This document shows positions 17,594 to 26,433 of a DNA stretch of 64,000 nucleotides, piece after piece. A model generated the notes under the pieces. It was not told the DNA's origin, searched no databases, and worked only from the letters and a program-made list of their open reading frames with translations. The DNA is from Butyricimonas sp. Marseille-P3923. Lineage in GTDB: Bacteria > Bacteroidota > Bacteroidia > Bacteroidales > Marinifilaceae. Within the stretch, counting starts at the first letter, position 1, and every line of letters starts with the position of its first letter. The stretch spans positions 62,001 through 126,000 of the forward strand of contig NZ_FXXL01000005.1 in assembly GCF_900184685.1 (NCBI RefSeq). The letters run 5' to 3'. Both the position numbers and the translations under genes were made by a program.

Positions 17594-18180
17594 CAACGGG
17601 TAACAAGAACAAGCTATTTTACTGGTTCAACATCATCTTCCTCATGATAAACACCTCTCTTGTGGTCTTCTTGTGGTCGAACACGAGCCAAGAGCAACCG
17701 ACCGAGAACACGAGCCAAGAACTGAACATGGAGTTTTTAAGAGAGGAACTCGAACTGACCGACGAGCAATACAAGCAACTCATGGGAATGGATCGCCAAG
17801 TGCTCAAAAGACACGAAACCGTTCTGAAACTACTATGCCAGAACCGCTACCGTCTTCTGCACGAACTCGCGAAACCCGAGCCCTCCATGGAAGAACTGAA
17901 CAACACGGCGAGGTCTGTCGGTTTCCTGCACCGGGCATTGAAGAAGCAAACCATCTATCATTTGCTGAACGTGAAGAAGATATGCACCCCGGAGCAATCC
18001 AAGAAGCTGAATAAAATCTTTATCGACATTTTAGAGATTGACAAACACTGCCCGGAGTGTAAAACCAAATGCAGCAAAAGCGAGAAAAAAGAAAAATGCC
18101 GTCGTTGCACGGGAACTTATCCCTATGACAATCAAGCCGAAGACCGACTCCGACAGCAAGAAAAAGATTCTTTGCTATAA
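17590..18180 (+). CDS. CnrX/CpxP-like periplasmic metal-sensor protein
   Basis: A 196-residue protein with one N-terminal membrane anchor (residues about 10-29) and a helical periplasmic domain containing the LTDEQYKQL motif of the Spy/CpxP/CnrX fold. The C terminus has a cysteine cluster (CPECKTKCS, later CRRC), which suggests metal binding. Its start overlaps the sigma stop by ATGA. In CnrYXH-type systems the X protein senses metal in the periplasm and controls release of the sigma factor; the same role is inferred here. The metal is unknown. Confidence 0.75.
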   Translation: MTTGNKNKLFYWFNIIFLMINTSLVVFLWSNTSQEQPTENTSQELNMEFLREELELTDEQYKQLMGMDRQVLKRHETVLKLLCQNRYRLLHELAKPEPSMEELNNTARSVGFLHRALKKQTIYHLLNVKKICTPEQSKKLNKIFIDILEIDKHCPECKTKCSKSEKKEKCRRCTGTYPYDNQAEDRLRQQEKDSLL

Positions 18181-18251
18181 AAAAACGGACATCTAACGCA
18201 AGTTATCCCGTACCCCGTTGTCAAATACACAAATACCTAATCTGAAGCGTC

Positions 18252-18539
18252 ATGAAGTGGGAAAATATAATTCAAGAAGATAGAATCAAATCCGTGTCAC
18301 CCGATTTCACGGAACAAGTGATGAGCCGCCTTGCCGGGTTACGCAAGTACGAGTTCCGATTCAGAAAACGCTACCTCGGGATGAGCATAGCGGCAGGCAT
18401 CATTATGGGGATGATCATGCTCGGGCTGCAACACCACTTGGGGGAATCACGAGATCGTGACACGATGCTCAAAGAATGGATCGGTCAATACCATCTCGAC
18501 GACATGAACCTTGAAAAAATGGACATCAATCTGTTTTAA
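18252..18539 (+). CDS. Small single-pass membrane protein, possible anti-sigma factor
   Basis: A 95-residue protein: about 40 cytoplasmic residues including FTEQVMSRLAGL, one membrane segment (about 44-61, rich in Gly/Met/Ile), then a short acidic periplasmic tail. Size, topology and position after an ECF sigma and CnrX-like gene fit a CnrY-like anti-sigma factor, but sequence similarity is not evident to me. The tail lies in the same compartment as the CnrX-like domain. Confidence 0.65.
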   Translation: MKWENIIQEDRIKSVSPDFTEQVMSRLAGLRKYEFRFRKRYLGMSIAAGIIMGMIMLGLQHHLGESRDRDTMLKEWIGQYHLDDMNLEKMDINLF

Positions 18540-18580
18540 CGGAAACCTAATACCAACTTAACCTACAAATACAATTAACT

Positions 18581-21427
18581 ATGAGTCTTTATCGTTTCAT
18601 TTTTCTATGCTTGTGTATCTTCTTCACAAGCCAACTTCCTGTAACAGCGCAGGAAGCGGAAAAAAAGGTAATATTCGAGGGAACTATCCTCGATTCTAAA
18701 ACCGGAGAAACCCTTCCGGTCGTGGTTATCCATATCAAAGAACTGAACATGTGGACGACTTCAAACCTCGAAGGCGCCTTCAGTTTCAAGAATATCAAAC
18801 CGGGAACCTACACGGTTACCGCCTCGTGCCTCGGGTACAAGGATTACGAGATGAAAATGGTGCTCACGAAAAACGTGACCAATTACAAGCTCCGGCTGGA
18901 AGAAGTATCCCTCGCCATCTCGGAAGTGACGGTAACCGCCAAATCCGGCGGTAAACTGAACAGTTCCTACTCGATCAACAAAACGGCAATCGAGCACTTG
19001 CAAGCCACCAGTTTGACGGACATCATGCAATTGCTGCCGGGAGTATTGACCTTCAATCCCTCGCTGACAAAGATCAACCAGATCACCATCCGCGACTTGC
19101 CCCCTATCACCAACGGAACGGCTGTCCCGAACACGACCAACGCGCTGGGTACCGCCATTATCATCGACGGGGCGCAACTGACCAACGACGTCAACATGCA
19201 AACCCGCTCATCGGACAACAACGCGTTCTCCACGAGCAGCGAAGGGGGTATCGATACCCGCCAGATCCCGATCAACAATGTCGAATCGATAGAAGTCATC
19301 AGCGGTGTAGCCTCCGCCGAATACGGCGATTTGACTTCTGGAGCCGTTATCGTGAGGACGAAAGCGGGACGGGCACCCCTTGAAATCGGTTTCAAAACCG
19401 ACCCGAACATCAAGCAGGTGAGCGCCACGAAAGGATTCGCCCTCGGCGGCAACAAAGGATTTTTCAACGCTAACATGGACTATTCCTACTCCAACAAAGA
19501 CAACCGCTCCCCCGCCACCACGTTCAACCGGATCACGCTGGGATTAGGCTATTCCAACACGTTCAACAAAGAACGGACGCCCCTCAGCTTCAACGCCAAA
19601 TTCAACGGTCACATGACTCTCGACAAGCAAAAAGAAGATCCCGACATGAAACAGGAAAGACTGTACAAAGCGGAAGACAAACAAGCGAGCCTCAACCTGT
19701 ACGGGAACTGGATGTTGAACAAATCATGGATCACGAACTTGAAATACACGGTAGCCGGATCATACGGGAAACAATACAACTACGAGAAGAAATGGAATTC
19801 CGGAAGCATGCAACCCACGACATCCGCCACCGAATCGGGTCCCAACGTGGGGACATTCCTGCCTGCACAATACTTCAGCACCTTTTGGGTGGAAGGAAAA
19901 CCCTACACGGCACAGGCGAAATTGGTTGCCAACCTGTCCGGTAAATACGGTGCCGTCTACAACAGCGCCCTCGTCGGAGCCGAATGGAGAGTAAAGGGGA
20001 ACAACGGTGACGGCAAACAATACGGGCAATATCAACCCGCATCCGGACTGCGTCCCCGTTCATTTAAAGACATTCCCGCCATCCACGAGTATTCGTTCTT
20101 CGCGGAGAACAAGCTGACCATTCCCTTGAGCAAACAGCAATCTTTCGAACTCTCCACCGGAGTCCGCCTGTCGAACATCAGCGCGGACGCCGCAGATTAC
20201 GACGTGATGGTCGATCCCCGTTTCAACGGACGACTGGTACTCTACGACCAGAAATGGAAAAAGAGCGGTTTGCAGCACCTCAGCATCCGAGGCGGCTGGG
20301 GTATCCAACACAAGATGCCGACCATGTACTACCTCTACCCCGACCCGAGATACACCGACAGAATCGCGTTCCAATACATAAACGGCGACACGACACTGGC
20401 AGTGTATCACACGCAGGTCACCCCGACCGATAACCCCGATCTGAAAACCCCAATCAGCCGGAACACGGAATTTGGCGTGGATGTCAACCTTTTCGGCATC
20501 AGGGCAAGCATGGTATACTACCGCGAGAACTTGAAAGACGCTTTCAGCACCAGCAAACAAGTGATCCCGTTCCACTGGACACGCTTCAAGAATCTCGACA
20601 TCGTAACCAAACCGGAATACATCAACGGTGAAATCGTTTATGACGGCGGAAAAACCGTCGAATCCTATCAAGACTCTATATTCATTTCCTACGACAGTCC
20701 CAGCAACGGGAACCGCATCAAGAAATGGGGACTCGAGTACACGCTCGACTTCGGTATGATTCCCGCCATCCGCACCTCGCTGATTGCCAACGGAGCCTAC
20801 CGCTACGAAAAAAGAACAGACCAGAGTCCGCTGATGCGCGATAAATCCACCACCTACTACGACTACGCCGGAATCTATGCAGGCACAGACAACGGGGTGG
20901 ATAACGGAAGGATAGCACAACGCTTCAACACCAATTTACAGATTATCACGCATATTCCCAAGTTACGTTTCATCGTGAGCCTCACCATGCAATGCGTGTG
21001 GGTAGATAATAGTAAACGTACCTTCAGTTACAACGGGAAAAACATGATTTACATGAAAGACGAAGCCGGCAACATCGTCCCCGGTAACCCGAACAAGGAT
21101 TCGCAACATTACAAGTACATCAACCCGACCCATTACATGGATTTGGCGGGTTATATCCGTGAGTTCACGGACGAACACGCCAAGATGCCCGAATTTCAGA
21201 ACCTAATCCTCAGCTCCAAGCCGAAATACTTGTTGCAGGATAACTTAGACCCCTATTTCATGATGAATTTGCACTTGACGAAAGAAATCGGGAAACACAC
21301 CACGTTCTCGTTCTACGTGAACAACTTGACGAACTCATCCCCGAAACGTTATTACCGTTCCACGGGACAATACCAGAGAATGAACTCCGACATCAGCTTC
21401 GGCGCAGAACTCAAGTTAAAATTCTAA
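18581..21427 (+). CDS. TonB-dependent outer-membrane receptor
   Basis: A 948-residue receptor: signal peptide (residues 1-24), carboxypeptidase-regulatory-like domain (about 30-110, GTILDSKTGETLPVVVI), plug domain (about 130-240 with IEVISGVASAEYGDLTSGAV) and a beta-barrel to a terminal aromatic-rich strand ending in LKLKF. It lacks the SusC/RagA signature and has no SusD neighbour, so it is a classic TonB receptor, likely for a metal complex or small ligand. It follows the ECF/CnrX-like cluster and starts an operon with DUF4876, DUF6850 and 4Fe-4S genes with gaps of 12, 26 and 23 bases. Confidence 0.92.
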   Translation: MSLYRFIFLCLCIFFTSQLPVTAQEAEKKVIFEGTILDSKTGETLPVVVIHIKELNMWTTSNLEGAFSFKNIKPGTYTVTASCLGYKDYEMKMVLTKNVTNYKLRLEEVSLAISEVTVTAKSGGKLNSSYSINKTAIEHLQATSLTDIMQLLPGVLTFNPSLTKINQITIRDLPPITNGTAVPNTTNALGTAIIIDGAQLTNDVNMQTRSSDNNAFSTSSEGGIDTRQIPINNVESIEVISGVASAEYGDLTSGAVIVRTKAGRAPLEIGFKTDPNIKQVSATKGFALGGNKGFFNANMDYSYSNKDNRSPATTFNRITLGLGYSNTFNKERTPLSFNAKFNGHMTLDKQKEDPDMKQERLYKAEDKQASLNLYGNWMLNKSWITNLKYTVAGSYGKQYNYEKKWNSGSMQPTTSATESGPNVGTFLPAQYFSTFWVEGKPYTAQAKLVANLSGKYGAVYNSALVGAEWRVKGNNGDGKQYGQYQPASGLRPRSFKDIPAIHEYSFFAENKLTIPLSKQQSFELSTGVRLSNISADAADYDVMVDPRFNGRLVLYDQKWKKSGLQHLSIRGGWGIQHKMPTMYYLYPDPRYTDRIAFQYINGDTTLAVYHTQVTPTDNPDLKTPISRNTEFGVDVNLFGIRASMVYYRENLKDAFSTSKQVIPFHWTRFKNLDIVTKPEYINGEIVYDGGKTVESYQDSIFISYDSPSNGNRIKKWGLEYTLDFGMIPAIRTSLIANGAYRYEKRTDQSPLMRDKSTTYYDYAGIYAGTDNGVDNGRIAQRFNTNLQIITHIPKLRFIVSLTMQCVWVDNSKRTFSYNGKNMIYMKDEAGNIVPGNPNKDSQHYKYINPTHYMDLAGYIREFTDEHAKMPEFQNLILSSKPKYLLQDNLDPYFMMNLHLTKEIGKHTTFSFYVNNLTNSSPKRYYRSTGQYQRMNSDISFGAELKLKF

Positions 21428-21439
21428 ACTCCGAATACC

Positions 21440-22645
21440 ATGAAAAAATACATATACTCCCTTCTGGCACTATTCTTCATGACAGGCTGCCTTAAAGACG
21501 AAAAGATACACACGAGTCTACAACTTAGTCTGGACTTCCCGGAAGAATTTGCCGACATGGACAGGACTCCTATCGTGGTGACTTTACGAAACACGTCGAA
21601 CGGCGTGCAATACAAGAGCAATTGCGACGCGAACGGTATCGCCTCGTTTAGCGCAGAATACGGTTTCTACGAAGCGAGTTTCCAACACAAACACATTGAT
21701 AATGAAAGTGGAGTCATCCACATTTTCAACGGGCGTTTCGAGAATATCGTTCTTTCACAAGAAATGGAATCCAAAAACGCCACTCCTTACCCGATGGAGA
21801 TTATCGCGGCAACTTCTGCCCAATTGATTATCAAAGAATTTTATCACTACGGATGCATCGGCAACGACGGGAAGAATTACACGTATGACACGTACCTGTG
21901 CATCTACAACAATTCGAACCAAGTGGCTTACCTCGACAGCATCTGTATCGGAATGGTTACCCCGATGGTAAGCAACTCCCCGAGCAGATTCATGGTAAAC
22001 GGCAGCCTGCCCGATTTCTTACCATTGGACCAAATGGCTTGGCAATTCCCCGGAACCGGCAAGGATTATCCCCTGCAACCCGGCGAAGAATGTGTCGTCG
22101 CTTACTCGGCAATCAATCATAAAGCCCTTCATCCCAATTCCATCGACCTGTCGAAAGCAGACTACGCCTTCTGGACAGAAGAATTTGACATGAGTTCCAG
22201 CCAAGTACAAAAACCCGCCATCGGGGTAAAACACATGGAGTGCATTTGGAGAACAAAGAATACGACTAAAGCATTCCCGATCGCCAATACCGCCAAAGCC
22301 ATGATATTGTTCCGCATAGAAGGACAAAGTGCCGCGGCATACGTGGCAAATCCTGATAATATCACGAAAGCCCCGGATCAACCGACCGGATTGGACTATC
22401 TGAAAGTGCCGCAAGAATGGGTACTTGACGGCATCGAATGCGTTACCAGCGCGGAAAGAAACAACAAACGCATACCGACCAGCGTGGATGCCGGCTTCTT
22501 CTTTATCGACGGCGGGGCTGCCGGATGCGGATTGGCTGCCATCCGGAAAGTGGAAGAAATCGCGGACGGAAGAATAGTCTATCAAGACACCAATAATTCT
22601 TCCTTGGATTTGGAATCCGGAACACCGACATGGAAAAACAGATAA
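21440..22645 (+). CDS. DUF4876-type surface lipoprotein
   Basis: A 401-residue lipoprotein (lipobox FMTGC, Cys near residue 17). The centre carries the DUF4876 pattern: LIIKEFYHYGCIGNDGKNY followed by a tyrosine/asparagine-rich stretch on bonds such as LCIYNNSNQVAYLD. DUF4876 proteins occur next to TonB receptors in Bacteroidetes and may cap or assist the receptor. Start is 12 bases after the receptor stop. Biochemical role unknown. Confidence 0.75.
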   Translation: MKKYIYSLLALFFMTGCLKDEKIHTSLQLSLDFPEEFADMDRTPIVVTLRNTSNGVQYKSNCDANGIASFSAEYGFYEASFQHKHIDNESGVIHIFNGRFENIVLSQEMESKNATPYPMEIIAATSAQLIIKEFYHYGCIGNDGKNYTYDTYLCIYNNSNQVAYLDSICIGMVTPMVSNSPSRFMVNGSLPDFLPLDQMAWQFPGTGKDYPLQPGEECVVAYSAINHKALHPNSIDLSKADYAFWTEEFDMSSSQVQKPAIGVKHMECIWRTKNTTKAFPIANTAKAMILFRIEGQSAAAYVANPDNITKAPDQPTGLDYLKVPQEWVLDGIECVTSAERNNKRIPTSVDAGFFFIDGGAAGCGLAAIRKVEEIADGRIVYQDTNNSSLDLESGTPTWKNR

Positions 22646-22671
22646 GGTCATAACCCTAAAACGCAAGCATT

Positions 22672-24249
22672 ATGAAATTCAATAAAATATATACCTTAGG
22701 TTTAAGCCTTCTCTTAGGCAGCACACTATCGCTCTCTGCCCAGAAAGAGGATAAAAACATCTACAACATGGAGCGTTTGAAAGCTGACAATCCATGGATT
22801 AGTTCGTACAATGCCGCCGGATTGACATTCAACCGATTCTCAGACTTCTCGTTAGCCGAAATCGGTTTCCAATACGACAAAGGGGATTTCAGAAACGTGA
22901 TAGACCCGACGTCAGCCTTCGGCACGAAAATATTGGCAGAATCTTACCGGAAAATCGACAAAGTCTACTTTTACGGGAAATTCGCTTTCGATTATATTCA
23001 TCGGCAAAACAAATCGTGGTCGAGCGTACTCGATCCCTACGCTACCCCGTTCTTTCTTGCCGACTCCGTACCGGGACGCCAGACTCTCGAATCTTATATT
23101 CTGGACGCGGGAGTGGGAACCACGTTTGGCGAACATTGGGCTGTAGGCGGATACGTTCATTATCAAGTAGCTTCCAACTCCAAGAAAAAAGACGTGCGCA
23201 ACACCAACACGTACATGGAATTTGAAATCTATCCCGGTGTCATGTATAAATCGAAATATTTCAACTTGGGAGCCAACTTCCTCTACCAACGCTCGACAGA
23301 GAAAGTGACTAACAAACTTTTCGGGGAAGGAATCAATCACGAAGTATTCTACTTCGAAGGCATGTGGTTCTACACCTCTGTCACCACGACAAACAACTAC
23401 TCGGAAGACCGTAACTACACGACCAACATTTACGGGGGCGCAGCCCAAGTCGAACTGGCAACCGGGAAAGTGAGATTCTTGAACCAATTCACGGGGAAGA
23501 AAGCCGACCAAACCATCTGGATCAATCATGTACAGGGACAAAGAGGCGGACAAATGGAAAGAACCACTTACTCGTACAACGGACACCTCGATATTGACGG
23601 GGATAAATTCCATCACGTGATTAAAGGGGAAGCCCATTTCAACGAAACGCAAGGCTTTGAAAATATGCAGAAATCCGAAATCGTGGACGGGTACACCACT
23701 TGGACTCAATACGGGAAGAAAAATAAAAACACGCAAGACGCCACCACTTACGACGTGAGCTACACGCTCTACCGGGATCGGGCGATGCTCGATAACTCGT
23801 GGAACGCCAGCGTGGGAGTAAAAGGTTTTAGTGTGGAAAACACATACCGCCTTTACCCCGTGGAATATTCCCAGAAATGGGAAAACACGGAAGTGTACGC
23901 CGCCTTCAACAAGAACTTCCAATTCAAGAAAGGGATGTTCGACTGCGGTATCGGACTTGCCTACACGGCGGGCGACGGCACGATGCTGAAAGTAAAGAGC
24001 GTGTCGGACGAAATCACGGGAGAAGACCTTTACAAACAGCGCACCGACCTGCTGCAACGTGAATTTGATTACATCACGGCAGACAAATTCACGGGCCAAC
24101 TGAAAGCCCGCTATACCTACTTCCTGAACAAAGAAAAAGGCATGAACCTCTATGCGGACGCCCATGCCACGTGGAAGAGGGCTTTAAGCGGCAGTTTCAA
24201 AGACGACGACCGGACAGCGGTCAAAATAATGTTGGGATTTTCATTCTAA
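22672..24249 (+). CDS. DUF6850-type outer-membrane beta-barrel protein
   Basis: A 525-residue protein with a signal peptide (cleavage after LSLSAQ) and alternating strands throughout, ending in FSF, typical of an outer-membrane barrel. The opening NPWISSYNAAGLTF and the GGYVHYQVAS region match my memory of the DUF6850 family. It is the third structural gene of the receptor operon. A pore or assembly role with the DUF4876 lipoprotein is inferred only from co-location. Confidence 0.7.
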   Translation: MKFNKIYTLGLSLLLGSTLSLSAQKEDKNIYNMERLKADNPWISSYNAAGLTFNRFSDFSLAEIGFQYDKGDFRNVIDPTSAFGTKILAESYRKIDKVYFYGKFAFDYIHRQNKSWSSVLDPYATPFFLADSVPGRQTLESYILDAGVGTTFGEHWAVGGYVHYQVASNSKKKDVRNTNTYMEFEIYPGVMYKSKYFNLGANFLYQRSTEKVTNKLFGEGINHEVFYFEGMWFYTSVTTTNNYSEDRNYTTNIYGGAAQVELATGKVRFLNQFTGKKADQTIWINHVQGQRGGQMERTTYSYNGHLDIDGDKFHHVIKGEAHFNETQGFENMQKSEIVDGYTTWTQYGKKNKNTQDATTYDVSYTLYRDRAMLDNSWNASVGVKGFSVENTYRLYPVEYSQKWENTEVYAAFNKNFQFKKGMFDCGIGLAYTAGDGTMLKVKSVSDEITGEDLYKQRTDLLQREFDYITADKFTGQLKARYTYFLNKEKGMNLYADAHATWKRALSGSFKDDDRTAVKIMLGFSF

Positions 24250-24272
24250 TAATATAAAACTAAAGAAAAGTC

Positions 24273-26213
24273 ATGAGCAAAATTAAAAAGAATTTATGGA
24301 GGCATGTATTACAAATAGGTGTGATTGCCCTCATTGTCGGATTTATCGTGAAAGTATTTTTCGGGGGGAAGCCGGCGGATGTTGAAGCTTACTGCCCGCT
24401 AGGCGGACTGGAATCTCTCGCCACCTTCCTGAATTCAAGCACTCTCGCCTGTAGTATGTCTATCGTGCAAATCATGATAGGTATCGTATTGGCTGTCGGA
24501 GTCATTCTATTCAGCAAACTGTTTTGCGGGTACGTGTGTCCCCTCGGCACCATCACGGAATGGCTGGGTGTACTGCGCAAGAAAATGAAGATTAAATACG
24601 AGATACCCATGGGTTCGGTAGCGGATAAAGTACTGCGGGTATTCAAGTATATCATCCTCTTCTGGATATTCTACATGACTATCACCACAAGCGAACTCTT
24701 CTGCAAGAACTTCGACCCCTACTATGCCATGGCAACCGGATTCAGGGGAGAAATCACGGCTTGGATGACCGTTATCTCCATGCTCCTGCTCTTCCTCGGC
24801 AGCTTATTTATCAATATGTTCTGGTGTAAATATATTTGCCCGCTGGGAGCGTTGAGCAATATTTTCAAATTTACCCTCACCTTCGCCGTGTTGGTCGTAC
24901 TCTCCCTTATCGCCGGGGCTATCGGGTTATCCATGCCGTGGGTATGGTTGCTGGGAGTTGCCTGCGTGATATGCTACATCTACGAGATCGTGTACTACGA
25001 GAGCAAGGTATTCCCCTTGTTGCGCATCACGAAAGACGAAACGACGTGTACCAATTGCGGCGCTTGCAGCCGGAAATGCCCGCAACAAATTGACGTGAAG
25101 AACATGAAAGTGGTCAAACACGTGGATTGCACCCTGTGCGGGGAATGTATCGCTTCCTGCCCGGAGAAATCACTGAATATCAATCGCCGTTCCGGCTTGC
25201 GCTGGGTTCCGGCAATTCTGGTTGTCGTCTTGTTCTTCCTCGCCTTGTGGATGTCCCAACATTGGGAATTACCGACCATCGACGAGCGTTGGGGAGATGA
25301 AGCAAAAATCGAACGCCTCGAATCCTTCGAACGGGACGGAATGCGCACGGTGAAATGTTTCGGAAGTTCGAAAGCATTCGCGAACAAGATGCGCACCGTG
25401 CCGGGAGTTTACGGGGTAACCACATACGTGAACCGCTTCGCCGTCGTGATTCATTACGACCCGACCGAAACCACGAAAGAGAAAGTCGAGGAAAGCATGT
25501 TCACCCCGACAAAACGCAAACTGAACACGCCCCCGGCAAACGTGCAGCAATTGAAAGTTGTCACCATGGAAGTGGATAAACTTTTCGACCGGATGGATAT
25601 AACTTTCTTGGGCAACATCATCAAAGAAAAAGAAGGATTCTACGGTATCGTATCCGAATACGGCTGTCCGGTGAAAGTAATATTGTACATGGACGTGAAC
25701 AAACCCGTTGATAAAAAAGAACTGCAAGGAATCGTGGAAACCCGCAAATTCGAAATGCCGGTTCACGGGGGCGGGGTCAAAGAAATCACTTGTAACTACG
25801 AGTTGACTAGCGTATCCGATCAAGTAGACACGATAGGACGCCAAGAATTTTTGGATTACATGTTCCCAAAAACATCTTCCGCGTTCAAAGGCAACAAGGA
25901 TAAATATGACGCGAACGTCGCCACCGCCGTTTACGAAATGGACTACCCCGGCATCGACAAACCGTTGATTCAACGGCAACTTCCTTACTTGGGCAGCTTC
26001 CTTTCCAACAATCCCGGTATCCTTGCTTACGAAACAGCACTCCGCGGCGATATGTCCGTCATCCGGATTACCTACGTGAAAGATGTCCTTGACGACGAAA
26101 AGATATGGGAATATCTCCAATCTCCCCAATGGACAATTCACTTTAAAGACGGCACCGTGAAAGATATGGATCCTACCCTCAGTTTCAAACAACAGGGAAA
26201 GACCGTAGAATGA
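24273..26213 (+). CDS. NapH/NosR-like 4Fe-4S membrane protein with ferredoxin-fold tail
   Basis: A 646-residue inner-membrane protein with about six membrane segments. Two CxxxCP motifs, CGYVCPLG and CKYICPLG, are typical of NapH/NosR/CcoG proteins; a dicluster ferredoxin domain follows (CTNCGACSRKCPQ and CTLCGECIASCPE). After a further membrane segment comes a soluble part; GMRTVKCFGSSKAFANK through VVIHYDP looks like a heavy-metal-associated (HMA) fold without its CxxC. The protein probably moves electrons across or within the membrane, for example to reduce an imported metal. This is the last gene of the receptor operon. Confidence 0.82.
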   Translation: MSKIKKNLWRHVLQIGVIALIVGFIVKVFFGGKPADVEAYCPLGGLESLATFLNSSTLACSMSIVQIMIGIVLAVGVILFSKLFCGYVCPLGTITEWLGVLRKKMKIKYEIPMGSVADKVLRVFKYIILFWIFYMTITTSELFCKNFDPYYAMATGFRGEITAWMTVISMLLLFLGSLFINMFWCKYICPLGALSNIFKFTLTFAVLVVLSLIAGAIGLSMPWVWLLGVACVICYIYEIVYYESKVFPLLRITKDETTCTNCGACSRKCPQQIDVKNMKVVKHVDCTLCGECIASCPEKSLNINRRSGLRWVPAILVVVLFFLALWMSQHWELPTIDERWGDEAKIERLESFERDGMRTVKCFGSSKAFANKMRTVPGVYGVTTYVNRFAVVIHYDPTETTKEKVEESMFTPTKRKLNTPPANVQQLKVVTMEVDKLFDRMDITFLGNIIKEKEGFYGIVSEYGCPVKVILYMDVNKPVDKKELQGIVETRKFEMPVHGGGVKEITCNYELTSVSDQVDTIGRQEFLDYMFPKTSSAFKGNKDKYDANVATAVYEMDYPGIDKPLIQRQLPYLGSFLSNNPGILAYETALRGDMSVIRITYVKDVLDDEKIWEYLQSPQWTIHFKDGTVKDMDPTLSFKQQGKTVE

Positions 26214-26233
26214 TTCTGTGATTGTCGATTAAA

Positions 26234-26400
26234 TAGAGGTGTGTTTTGACACACCTCTAGTCCATAAAGTTTATAAAGTCCGTGATTAATAACGTGATGA
26301 TATCCAATATGTATTCATGGATTACTTGTACATTTGACCTTACGACCTTATGGACTTTCTGACTTTATGGACGAGAGGGCGTGTCAAAACACACCTCCTA
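26234..26400. repeat. MITE-like element with 20-bp terminal inverted repeats (R6)
   Basis: The left end begins TAGAGGTGTGTTTTGACAC and the right end, reverse-complemented, reads TAGGAGGTGTGTTTTGACAC. Each end also folds into its own hairpin (left stem TAGAGGTGTG/CACACCTCTA at 26,234-26,259, which may terminate the upstream operon). Inside are arms of 9-bp units like those of R1-R5 (TCCATAAAG; ACCTTATGG) around a different core. No coding sequence. Confidence 0.65.
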
Positions 26401-26433
26401 TTACATTTTTCTCAAACCATTAAAATTATCACC

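Noticed and set aside
19875-20920. Long minus-strand frames across the TonB receptor gene
   Set aside because: They are antisense shadows of a strongly supported receptor with domain order intact.
26350-26433. Longer start for the S46 peptidase
   Set aside because: The extra residues come from the end of the MITE-like element and precede a perfect signal peptide.
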